This document shows positions 15,128 through 21,947 of a DNA stretch of 26,318 bases, piece after piece. The stretch covers positions 1 to 26,318 of the forward strand of contig CAJMPP010000030.1 of assembly GCA_905215325.1 (NCBI GenBank), read 5' to 3'. Made by a program: the position numbers and the translations under genes. This stretch comes from an uncultured bacterium. GTDB lineage: Bacteria > Actinomycetota > Coriobacteriia > Coriobacteriales > Eggerthellaceae. The notes below the pieces were generated by a model. The model saw only the letters and a program-made list of their open reading frames with translations, was not told the origin of the DNA and searched no databases. Every line of letters starts with the position of its first letter. The stretch's first letter is position 1.

Positions 15128-15235
15128 CACGGGCTGACCAGGGACGCCCTGCTATCGCGACGCCACACGGCGCGGGCGGACAACGGGCGTCAGGCTGCAC
15201 GGGCGGACGGCGACGCCCTGCTAGCGCGTCGCCAC
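15128..15235. repeat. Imperfect direct repeat duplicating the menH 3' end
   Basis: A ~38-base segment starting CACGGGC and containing GACGCCCTGCTA(T/G)CGCG occurs at 15128-15166 and 15198-15235; the last 24 bases match at 22 positions. The second copy includes the menH stop codon and its last four codons; the first copy encodes the same end (V-A-S-R-stop) 69 bases beyond. The remainder of 14968-15220 shows no gene. Confidence 0.6.
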
Positions 15236-16108
15236 GCTGTGCACGCAGGCGGCGAACACCTCGGGAGCCTCCAGATGGACGTTGTGCCCTACCTTCGGCG
15301 CGATACGCGTCCTCACGATGCCCTCCTCGTGCAAACCTGCGGCAAGCTTGCTGTACTTTGCGTCCTTTTCGCCGGCCAGATACAAGGCCGGATAGCCGCG
15401 CAGACCGAGGTCGCGCAGCGCCGCCGAGGTCTCGCGATACGAGGGCATGCGATGTTGACCTGCGCATTCCACGCACTTCGCCAGCGCCTCGGGGTCGTTG
15501 GCAAGCCTGTTGGCGCGCACCGTGGCGCGAACCTTCTTCGGCAGCGCCTTCTGCGATTCGAACAGCGGCAGGTTCTCCCAGTAGGTCATAAAGTCCTTCA
15601 GCGGCATCTCGCGCAGGCGGCGCGCCATATCGGCATCGCGCTTGATGGCGGCATCGCGCTCCGCCTGCGTTTTCGGCCCCATGCCCACGCTTTCCAGAAG
15701 CAAACCGCTCGTTTGCTTGGCGAAAGCCGCGGGGCCGACCTCAAGCAATGCGGAAAGCGCTACGCGTCCGCCCATCGAATAGGCCACGACCAGGGGTTTT
15801 CCCGGAATCAGCTTGATAAGGGCAAGGAGCGCCTCGGCCATGGCGGGCAAGCTGTACGGCGCCGGATGGACCGGAACCGACGACCCGCCGTGGCCGACGA
15901 GGTCGATGCCGTACACGTCGCGCTCAAGGAAGACAGTACGGCTTGCGGGGAACCAGGACAGCGCGTTTTGCGCGAATCCGTGCACGAACAGCACCGGGGT
16001 ACGGCGGCGGCCGCGGGCGGGATCATCCTCCTTCATATACAGGTAACGATATCGGACTCCGTCAACGTCGAAGCAGGCGGTTTCCGACTGCTCGTTCAGC
16101 ATTTCCAT
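15221..16108 (-). CDS. menH: Alpha/beta hydrolase, likely SHCHC synthase MenH
   Basis: This 295-residue alpha/beta-hydrolase has an oxyanion-loop motif FVHGFAQNALSW (41-52), a nucleophile elbow AYSMGG (109-114, Ser111), acid Asp249 in GEKDAKY and catalytic His275 in VGHNVHLEAP. MenH removes pyruvate from the MenD product to give SHCHC. The fold alone does not prove MenH; its place next to menD in a cluster with all other early men genes does most of the work, and the VGHNVHLE C-terminal motif agrees with the family. The ATG at 16108 follows GAGGAGGAGCTC. It is 186 bases downstream of the menD stop, with a palindrome and tandem repeats between, so it may be transcribed separately. Confidence 0.83.
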   Translation of the reverse strand: MEMLNEQSETACFDVDGVRYRYLYMKEDDPARGRRRTPVLFVHGFAQNALSWFPASRTVFLERDVYGIDLVGHGGSSVPVHPAPYSLPAMAEALLALIKLIPGKPLVVAYSMGGRVALSALLEVGPAAFAKQTSGLLLESVGMGPKTQAERDAAIKRDADMARRLREMPLKDFMTYWENLPLFESQKALPKKVRATVRANRLANDPEALAKCVECAGQHRMPSYRETSAALRDLGLRGYPALYLAGEKDAKYSKLAAGLHEEGIVRTRIAPKVGHNVHLEAPEVFAACVHSVATR

Positions 16109-16145
16109 GAGCTCCTCCTCGATCCCTTTGCGTTCAATTGTTGTA

Positions 16146-16163
16146 TGTGTTGCGTACAACACA
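16146..16163. promoter_or_regulatory. Operator-like palindrome upstream of menH
   Basis: TGTGTTG-CGTA-CAACACA is a perfect 7-base inverted repeat with a 4-base centre. A wider GTTGTA/TACAAC pair (16140-16145 and 16155-16160) overlaps it. It is 38 bases upstream of the menH ATG, a good place for a repressor or activator. A TACAAC here could serve as a weak -10 box on the minus strand. Confidence 0.45.
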
Positions 16164-16199
16164 GCATGTCGGCAACGCCAGGGGCGCAAAGTGCCGGCG

Positions 16200-16300
16200 T
16201 TGCGGCGATGGTTGCGCGCCGAACGCCTACCTTGCTTGCGGCGATAGCCGCGCGTCAAGTGCTTGCCTTGAGGCGATGGCCGTTCGTCAAGCGCCTACCA
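16200..16300. repeat. Three imperfect ~32-base tandem repeats between menH and menD
   Basis: Units start near 16200, 16232 and 16263. Each has TTGC, then GGCGAT(G/A)G and GCG(C/T)CAAG or a variant; two end in GCCTACC. The last unit overlaps the final codons of menD, suggesting duplication of the gene's 3' edge into the gap. Confidence 0.55.
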
Positions 16301-18304
16301 ATACCTGGCGTAACGTTCGCGCAGGCCCTGCAGGGGCACGGGCACTTCGATGAAGCTGATGCCCGGAACATCCAGCGATGCTCGATACGCCCGGTCGAAC
16401 TCGGCCAACGTGGCCGTTTTGCAGTAGGGCACGCCGAATGCGGCGACTGCTGCCTGGAAATCCACGTCCTGAGGCGTGAGGAACAGGCGCTCGAAATACG
16501 CTTCCTGCGACTTCTGCGGCAGCATGTCGAATATGGCGCCGCCGTTGTTGTTCAGCAGCACGATGGTAATACCCTGCTCGCCGGCGTTTGTTTCGCAGCT
16601 ATTACGCATGGCAGCCTGCTCCGGCGTGCGGTTCGCGTCGTCTGCGACGTCGGCGAGCTGCCGCTGCACGCGCAGCTCGCGCTGCAGCGCCAGGGCGTTC
16701 AGGTCGTGCTGCATGGTCAAATCGCCCGTGATCAGCGTGGTGCGGCCGAAGCAACGCGAGGCGCCGATGGCCGTGGAAACCGTGCCGTCGATGCCGTTCA
16801 AGCCCCGGTTCGCCAACACAGTCAGCTGCTTGCCGCCCTTCAGGTAGAAGGTGTCCACGGCACGCACGCTCATGGAGTTCGCCGCGAACAGGCACGAGCC
16901 TTCGGGGGCAAGCTCCAGCACGCGGCGAACGTAGGCGCCCTCGAAGCCGTCGGCACCGGGTTCTTCGCCGGTATCTACCGCGGCTATGCGCTTTGCTGCA
17001 GCCTCCTCCGCCCGCTGCCAAGCGTTGGCGAACGACAAGTCGTTAGCGCCTGCCGCCGCAGGGCCGTCCTCCATGTGCAGCGCGCGCAGCATGCTTTGCG
17101 CGAAATCGGCGGGCTTCGTGCGAACGAACACCGTGGTGGCGGCGTTGGTATCGCGCGTTTCCAGGGGATCGACCACCACCTGCAGCACGCCGGCGTCCTC
17201 GCGCGCACGGGCCCACTGCGTCGCGCGCTTCGACACGGGGTAGCGGCCGAAACGCACGATGACCTGCGGGTTCAGGCCCTCGTCAGGCGAGATGCCGCCT
17301 GGTTGGAACACGCTGTCGTAGTTGCCGATCACCAACGGGTCGTCGAAGGAGCGCAGCCCCGAGAGCGGGTCGGCAAGCACAGGGATGGCGAAGGCGCGCG
17401 CAAAGGCCAGCACGCGCTGCGCCTCCTCGTGCGTGGCGCAGGAGCCTTCGCCTGCCAGCAGCAGCACGCTGCTAGCCAGCAGCTCGCGGGCAAGTTGCGC
17501 CGCTGCAACGCCTTCCATGCCCCCATGCACGTGCGCAACGCCGACGGGAAGCAGCGGTTTGCGGGCGGGTTTTGCCCCAGGAACCGCGCTGTCTGCAGAG
17601 GACTCGACGCAGGAGGTGCCGGCGTCGAACAGATCGGGCAGCGTCACATCGGGCTTGAGCGGCTCATCGAACGGGAAGTTCAGGTGCACCGGACCGCCGA
17701 AACAGGCTCCGGCAAGACGACGGGATGCGCGCGCCGTTGCAGCCGAGGGTGCCGCCGAGGTGTTTTGCGTTTCCTGGTTCTGCACGGGCTCGCACGACCC
17801 GAGCGCAGCGATGCACGCCTCGCGCGCGGCTTGGCGAGCGAAGCGCAGCGATCCTTCGTCATCTGCGGGCAAGGGCATCCCACGATAGGCGCGCACGTGC
17901 GTGCCGTAAGCGTGCGATTGATCGCAGGTTTGCGGAGCGCCCAGCCCCTGCAGCTGCGGCGGGCGATCGGCCGTCAGCACGATAAGGGGCACGCGCGACG
18001 ACTCCGCTTCGAGGATGGCCGGATAGTAGTTTGCGATGGCTGTGCCCGACGAACACACCAGCGCCGCCGGACGACCGGATGCCTTCGCCATGCCCAGCGC
18101 CAGGAAGGCGGCGCCGCGCTCGTCGATGTCCACATACGCGCTCATCCGCTGCGGAGCGCGGCAAGACAGCTCGTAGGCGGTCATGGACAGCGGGGTGGAA
18201 CGCGAACCGGGGCTGATCACCACGTTCTGCACGCCCCATTTTGCAAGCTCATCGAAGAACGCTCCCAAAAAGCGCGCGGTCGCGCGCGGATCGGCGACGG
18301 TCAT
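16295..18304 (-). CDS. menD: SEPHCHC synthase (ThDP-dependent)
   Basis: The protein has 669 residues, against ~555 for Escherichia coli MenD. It adds the succinyl semialdehyde unit of 2-oxoglutarate to isochorismate. Seen are ISPGSRSTPL (30-39), the ThDP-activating Glu62 in DERGAAF, CSSGTAIANYYPA (84-96), TADRPP (111-116), and the ThDP/Mg2+ motif from GDL (527-529) to NNNGG (585-589). The extra length sits in three low-complexity stretches at about 168-198, 229-262 and 543-577, the last one between the two halves of the cofactor motif. The ATG at 18304 overlaps the menF stop by 4 bases (ATGA) and follows AAAGGGGAAGC. A 93-residue Arg-rich upstream extension of the frame overlaps menF and is not believed. 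Confidence 0.95.
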   Translation of the reverse strand: MTVADPRATARFLGAFFDELAKWGVQNVVISPGSRSTPLSMTAYELSCRAPQRMSAYVDIDERGAAFLALGMAKASGRPAALVCSSGTAIANYYPAILEAESSRVPLIVLTADRPPQLQGLGAPQTCDQSHAYGTHVRAYRGMPLPADDEGSLRFARQAAREACIAALGSCEPVQNQETQNTSAAPSAATARASRRLAGACFGGPVHLNFPFDEPLKPDVTLPDLFDAGTSCVESSADSAVPGAKPARKPLLPVGVAHVHGGMEGVAAAQLARELLASSVLLLAGEGSCATHEEAQRVLAFARAFAIPVLADPLSGLRSFDDPLVIGNYDSVFQPGGISPDEGLNPQVIVRFGRYPVSKRATQWARAREDAGVLQVVVDPLETRDTNAATTVFVRTKPADFAQSMLRALHMEDGPAAAGANDLSFANAWQRAEEAAAKRIAAVDTGEEPGADGFEGAYVRRVLELAPEGSCLFAANSMSVRAVDTFYLKGGKQLTVLANRGLNGIDGTVSTAIGASRCFGRTTLITGDLTMQHDLNALALQRELRVQRQLADVADDANRTPEQAAMRNSCETNAGEQGITIVLLNNNGGAIFDMLPQKSQEAYFERLFLTPQDVDFQAAVAAFGVPYCKTATLAEFDRAYRASLDVPGISFIEVPVPLQGLRERYARYW

Positions 18305-19647
18305 CGAGCTTCCCCTTTCCCTGCGATCGTGGTTTGCGGCGCGTTTTGCGCTGTGGTTTGCGGGCTGGTTTGCGCAGCGCGGGGCGAGGTGGCGCCGGCT
18401 TCGCCATCGAATGCCGAGAGCACGGTCTTCAGCTTCAGCGCGATCTCGTCGTACTCGTCCGCCGCGCGGCTTCCGTCGACGATACCGCATCCGGCGTACA
18501 CGTAGCCTATCTCGCCGTCGAACACGCCGGTACGCAATGCCACGCTGAACTCGCCGTCTCCTGCGGCATCGACGTAACCGCATGCGCCGGCGAAGAAGCC
18601 GCGGTTATAGGCTTCGATCTGACGGATGAGCATCTTCGCCTCACCGACCGGCGTGCCCGAAACCGCGGGCGTGGGATGCAAATCGCCCATCATCGACCAC
18701 AGATCGACGCCTTCGAGCAGCTTTGCGCGCGCAGGCGTCATCAGATGCTGGATGCGCGTCAACGGCATGATGGTCGGCTGCTTCGGGACATCGACCGCGT
18801 AGCACGTACGGCCCAGCACATCCCGGATGAAGCGCACGACGTAGTCATGCTCGGCACGGTTCTTCGCATCGTTGAGCAAGCCTTGCGCAAGACGCTCGTT
18901 CTCGGCAGGGTCGGGCGATGCCGGGCACGTTCCGGCCAGGCACATGCTTTCCAGTTCGCAGCCCGATTTCCTCACGAGCAGCTCGGGGGTACAGCCACAG
19001 AAGAACACGTCGGCATATCGGTACAGCAGCACGGTTCCGTGCGCGGTGCCGTCGATCAGGTTCACCAGCAGATCCTTCGAGGAAAACGGCTCATCGGCAC
19101 GCAGCTTCAGACGGCGCGAGAGCACCACCTTCTCCACGCGGCCGCTTTTGATGGCGTCCAGCCCGCTTTCCACCGCCTGCTCCCAAGCGGAACGCGAATC
19201 GAGTTCCAGCTGGTACGAAACGGTGCGCCGCGTGCGATGCGGCGCCGTCAGAGCAAGGCGCGAGAAACGCTCGACGCGGCCGGCATACACCGGGCCAAGG
19301 GAGTTCACCTGCAGGAACGCGCCGCTCTCGTTCTCGATGAGCACCACCTCGGGCAGCATGAAATGCAGGTTGGGGAACGATTGGAACAGCTCATCGGCCG
19401 GCGCGGGGTTATGCGCATCGAATCGGTTGAACGAGAAGAACACCGGCTGCTCGGCGGCCGGCCCCGTCAGCTCGCACTCGGCCTCGTCCAGGGTCGGCAA
19501 CGCGATACAGCGCCCCAAGCCCATGAAACGGGTGGGGCGGTCCTTGCGGTAATACACGAATTGATCGGTGAAGCCCTTCTGCATAAGGCAGAACGCGTCG
19601 ACGATATCGGCATCGAGCGGTTGGGTGTACGAATAGATTCGGGTCAT
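18301..19647 (-). CDS. menF: Isochorismate synthase
   Basis: This is a 448-residue chorismate-utilising enzyme that converts chorismate to isochorismate, the first menaquinone step. The C-terminal catalytic domain shows Lys173 in VEKVVLSRR (the expected general base), GTCP (239-242), Glu266, HLMT (301-304), HPTPAVSGTP (324-333), Glu345 in IEAYNRGFFAG, and Glu398 in the GCGIVDGSRAADEYDE tail. The last ~28 residues are a Ser/Thr/Gln/Pro repeat (AAQTSPQTTAQNAPQTT) with no family counterpart, encoded by repeated GGTTTGCG DNA on the plus strand. The ATG at 19647 follows CAGGGAGAAG. The gene heads the menF-menD pair. Anthranilate, salicylate and siderophore synthases share the fold, but the men context decides. 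Confidence 0.95.
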   Translation of the reverse strand: MTRIYSYTQPLDADIVDAFCLMQKGFTDQFVYYRKDRPTRFMGLGRCIALPTLDEAECELTGPAAEQPVFFSFNRFDAHNPAPADELFQSFPNLHFMLPEVVLIENESGAFLQVNSLGPVYAGRVERFSRLALTAPHRTRRTVSYQLELDSRSAWEQAVESGLDAIKSGRVEKVVLSRRLKLRADEPFSSKDLLVNLIDGTAHGTVLLYRYADVFFCGCTPELLVRKSGCELESMCLAGTCPASPDPAENERLAQGLLNDAKNRAEHDYVVRFIRDVLGRTCYAVDVPKQPTIMPLTRIQHLMTPARAKLLEGVDLWSMMGDLHPTPAVSGTPVGEAKMLIRQIEAYNRGFFAGACGYVDAAGDGEFSVALRTGVFDGEIGYVYAGCGIVDGSRAADEYDEIALKLKTVLSAFDGEAGATSPRAAQTSPQTTAQNAPQTTIAGKGEAR

Positions 19648-19685
19648 TCGACTTCTCCCTGATCGTCTGATGGGTCACGGTTTCT

Positions 19686-19691
19686 ATTATA
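19686..19691 (-). promoter_or_regulatory. -10 box of the menF-menD transcript
   Basis: The minus strand reads GCTATAATAG, a perfect TATAAT 39 bases ahead of the menF ATG, giving a leader of ~33 bases. The -35 position falls in the hairpin of the terminator at 19706-19730 and has no good match, so an activator or overlap with termination is possible. Confidence 0.6.
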
Positions 19692-19705
19692 GCGATGCGC
19701 AAAAA

Positions 19706-19730
19706 GGCCCGGAGTCTGCGACTCCGGGCC
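19706..19730 (-). terminator. Intrinsic terminator of the ACT-domain gene
   Basis: GGCCCGGAGT (19706-19715) and ACTCCGGGCC (19721-19730) form a perfect 10-base-pair stem with a 5-base loop. On the minus strand it is followed by TTTTTGCG. It lies ~75 bases past the ACT-gene stop at 19804 and just ahead of the menF promoter. Confidence 0.92.
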
Positions 19731-19803
19731 GTCGTTCGGCGGCTTATTTGCAAGCGATTCGGCTTACGCCCTTGTTCGCAAGCAGCACGATCCGATTCAG
19801 GAA

Positions 19804-20073
19804 CTAGATCTTGTACATGAACTGGAAAACGTCCTCGCGCTGGATGGTGATCTGCACGCCCAGCTCGGTGGCGACCCCTTCAAGCTTCTCCTGCACAGCA
19901 TTGAAGTCGGCCTTCTCAGTGTCCAGCGTGGTCAACATGGTCATGGAGAACATATCGCCCAGAATGGTCTGGCTGATGTCGTCGATATTGGCGCCGCATT
20001 CGGCCAGCGCAACAGAAACAGCTGCAACGATACCGCTACGATCCTTGCCAAGAACGCTGATAACGCACTTCAT
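19804..20073 (-). CDS. ACT domain-containing protein (UPF0237/GcvR-like)
   Basis: This 89-residue protein is a single ACT domain, starting MKCVISVLGKDRSGIVAAVS, with the ligand-binding Gly/Ser loop and CGANIDDISQTI (26-37). This matches the UPF0237 family. ACT domains usually bind amino acids and act as sensors; UPF0237 members often sit beside a UPF0210 gene, which is absent here. The ATG at 20073 follows AAAGGATTC. It has its own promoter and terminator. The binding target is not predictable. Confidence 0.92.
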   Translation of the reverse strand: MKCVISVLGKDRSGIVAAVSVALAECGANIDDISQTILGDMFSMTMLTTLDTEKADFNAVQEKLEGVATELGVQITIQREDVFQFMYKI

Positions 20074-20113
20074 GTTCGAATCCTTTCACCCGCGCGACCG
20101 ACGCGCTCGTTTC

Positions 20114-20142
20114 AGTATGCTTCCATAGTACCCGATTGTCAT
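20114..20142 (-). promoter_or_regulatory. Promoter of the ACT-domain gene
   Basis: On the minus strand ATGACA (20142-20137) and CATACT (20119-20114) are 17 bases apart and match the -35 and -10 consensus at 5/6 and 4/6 positions. The leader would be ~35 bases. The parS site begins ~20 bases upstream of the -35 box. Confidence 0.55.
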
Positions 20143-20163
20143 GCACCTTGTATTTTCAGGTGA

Positions 20164-20179
20164 TGTTTCACGTGAAACA
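20164..20179. other. parS: parS chromosome-segregation site 1
   Basis: TGTTTCACGTGAAACA is a perfect 16-base palindrome identical to the widely conserved bacterial parS consensus bound by ParB. The symmetry extends to 20 bases (20162-20181). It lies between the TSUP stop and the ACT promoter. ParB bound here spreads along the DNA and loads SMC, and parS sites cluster near oriC. A second identical site lies at 26032. A half-site GTTTCACGGC follows at 20200. Confidence 0.93.
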
Positions 20180-20209
20180 TCCGCAGCCAGCAGCAGGCTG
20201 TTTCACGGC

Positions 20210-21007
20210 TTAGGCGACAAAATCCCAAATAACCTTCGCGAAGAAGATGACCAGGACGACGATGGTGATGGGTCGGGCGACCGCACCGCCGTTCTTCGAA
20301 AAGCTGTGGGAGCCCAGGTAGTTGCCCACGATGTTGAAGGCGCCCGCCACCAAGCCGAGAACCAGCAGCACCTGGCCATGCAGGAGGAACACCACCAGCG
20401 CCGTGACATTGGTGGTGAGGTTGATGGCCTTCGTGATGCCGGCGGCGGATTTGAGCTTCAGATGGGCCACGCCGGTGAGCAGCAGCATCAGGAACGTGCC
20501 CGTTCCGGGACCGTAGAAGCCATCGTATATGCCCACGCAAAACGCCACCAAAGCGCAAAGCGCCGCGGTGCGTTTCGGCGAAAGCGGCTCTTTATCCTGC
20601 TTACCGAAGCTCTTCGACCTCATCACGTAGATGGCCGTGATCGGCAGCACAGCCAGCAGGAACACGCGAAGGAATGCATCGCTGGTTATGAGGACTAGAT
20701 TCGACCCGATGGTCGAACCTGCTACGGCAAGCACCACGCAAACGCCCGCCAACTTCCACCGGATGTAGCCCGATTTCGCATAATGCCAGGTGGCGATAGT
20801 AGTGCCCATGGTCGAGCTCATTTTGTTCGTTGCGATGGCGGCATGCGTGGGCAAGCCGGCGATCATATAGGCAGGCAGCGAAATCAAGCCGCCCCCGCCT
20901 GCGATGGCGTCAACGTATCCCGCCAGGAACACGAGCAGGCACACCAGCAGCATAGCCCCTGGGGCGATGCCGAACAGCTGTTGACACACGTCGGCAACGG
21001 CTTCCAT
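20210..21007 (-). CDS. TSUP (TauE/SafE) family membrane exporter
   Basis: The protein has 265 residues and about eight hydrophobic segments. The first repeat half contains AGYVDAIAGGGGLISLPAYMIAGLP (30-54 region), the family hallmark, and the second contains GIYDGFYGPGTGTFLMLLL. Relatives export sulfite, sulfoacetate or other sulfur-containing anions; the substrate here is unknown. ATG at 21007 is preferred over TTG at 21013 because AAAGG then stands 7 bases ahead. It starts 15 bases after the folE stop, so the two are probably co-transcribed. Nothing obvious links a sulfur-anion exporter with pterin synthesis. Confidence 0.88.
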   Translation of the reverse strand: MEAVADVCQQLFGIAPGAMLLVCLLVFLAGYVDAIAGGGGLISLPAYMIAGLPTHAAIATNKMSSTMGTTIATWHYAKSGYIRWKLAGVCVVLAVAGSTIGSNLVLITSDAFLRVFLLAVLPITAIYVMRSKSFGKQDKEPLSPKRTAALCALVAFCVGIYDGFYGPGTGTFLMLLLTGVAHLKLKSAAGITKAINLTTNVTALVVFLLHGQVLLVLGLVAGAFNIVGNYLGSHSFSKNGGAVARPITIVVLVIFFAKVIWDFVA

Positions 21008-21022
21008 AACCAAGCCTTTGCG

Positions 21023-21604
21023 TTATCGGGTTTCGCGCAAGATGAGCGACATGGCCTCGGAGCGCGAGGCGCGGGCCGCATCGGTGCTACCGGCGAACAC
21101 GCCGCGCACCGCGCTGGTGACGGTATGGCTGCCGGGCTTCTTCACGCCGCGCATGCTCATGCACATGTGCTCGGCCTCAAGCACCACCACAACGCCCTGC
21201 GGGTTCAGCTGCTCGACCAGGGTGTCGGCGATCTGCGAGGTCAAACGCTCCTGCACCTGCGGACGCTTCGCATACACTTCGACCAGGCGCGCCAGCTTCG
21301 ACAAGCCGCACACGCGGCCGTCGGCCGCCGGGATGTAGGCGATGTGGGCCTTGCCGAAGAACGGCACCAGGTGATGCTCGCACATGGAGTAGAAATATAT
21401 GTCGCGCACAAGCACCATTTCGCTGCAGTGCTCATCGAACGTGGTGGCGAAATGCACAGCAGGGTCTTCCGTCAGGCCGGCGAACACCTCTTCGTACATA
21501 CGGGCAACGCGCGCAGGCGTCTCCTTCAGACCCTCACGGTCGGGGTTCTCGCCCACGCCTTCCAAAATCATGCGAACGCCAGCTTCGATCTTTGCAGTAT
21601 CCAT
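21023..21604 (-). CDS. folE: GTP cyclohydrolase I (type IA)
   Basis: The protein has 193 residues, a normal length for FolE. It converts GTP to 7,8-dihydroneopterin triphosphate, the first step of folate synthesis. Zinc ligands are Cys75 and His78 in SMCEHHLVPFFGK and Cys148 in HMCMSMRGVKKPG. The substrate-binding segment GLSKLARLVEVYAKRPQVQERLT (100-122) is intact. The ATG at 21604 follows AGAAGGAAAAC. No other folate genes are in the window. The region upstream is occupied by REP-like palindromes, which may interact with its expression. Confidence 0.97.
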   Translation of the reverse strand: MDTAKIEAGVRMILEGVGENPDREGLKETPARVARMYEEVFAGLTEDPAVHFATTFDEHCSEMVLVRDIYFYSMCEHHLVPFFGKAHIAYIPAADGRVCGLSKLARLVEVYAKRPQVQERLTSQIADTLVEQLNPQGVVVVLEAEHMCMSMRGVKKPGSHTVTSAVRGVFAGSTDAARASRSEAMSLILRETR

Positions 21605-21734
21605 ACGGTTGTTTTCCTTCTAGCAGTACTGAATACAGGTCCGGCTGCCCAACTTCCAACCGCCGCAACCTCTCGTTTCGAACCCTAGCATGATACCACG
21701 CGCCACCAGCAGCTTCGCCAAGCCCCATCCCAGC

Positions 21735-21798
21735 CACATCGGGGACATAGCGCGGACACATCGGGCGGACACATCGGGGACGTAGCACTATGTGTCCG
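21735..21798. repeat. REP-like element A (GGACACAT...ATGTGTCC family)
   Basis: CGGACACAT (21766-21774) and ATGTGTCCG (21790-21798) form a perfect 9-base inverted repeat around a loop containing GGGGACGTAGC. Ahead of it the start of the unit (CACATCGGGGACATAGCG at 21735 and GACACATCGGGCG near 21755) is repeated directly in partial form. Confidence 0.65.
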
Positions 21799-21803
21799 GC
21801 TTG

Positions 21804-21917
21804 GGATACTTCGGGGACGTAGCGTTAAGTGTCCTGTTTGTTGATTGTTATGCAGGTGACTACTTCCTAGTAGCCACCTGCATAATGGGACACTTAGTGC
21901 TACGTCCCCGAAGTGTC
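21804..21917. repeat. REP-like elements B and C forming a ~105-base nested palindrome
   Basis: The 26-base segment at 21809-21834 (CTTCGGGGACGTAGC followed by AAGTGTCC) recurs inverted at 21888-21913 with 24/26 matches. Each copy is itself a short GGACACTT/AAGTGTCC hairpin. Between them TATGCAGGTGACTAC (21849-21863) and GTAGCCACCTGCATA (21870-21884) pair with one wobble. The whole block lies between the xthA stop and folE. It shares the GGACAC/GGGGACGT core with element A and with the block at 23109. Confidence 0.7.
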
Positions 21918-21947
21918 ACCCGAAGCGTCAGGCCCTAAGCGTCGGCG

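Noticed and set aside
14879..15130. N-terminal extension of the GGDEF protein to an upstream start
   Set aside because: The extension is Pro/Arg-rich, covers the extended -10 promoter at 14942-14950, and the ATG at 14878 has a ribosome site.
15239..18505. 1088-codon plus-strand frame opposite menH and menD
   Set aside because: It spans two proven genes and their intergenic repeats, and has Arg/His/Ala bias typical of antisense frames at high GC.
20139..20558. 139-codon minus-strand frame ending in MFHVKH through parS
   Set aside because: It is out of frame with the well-supported TSUP gene, and its end is merely the translation of the parS palindrome.
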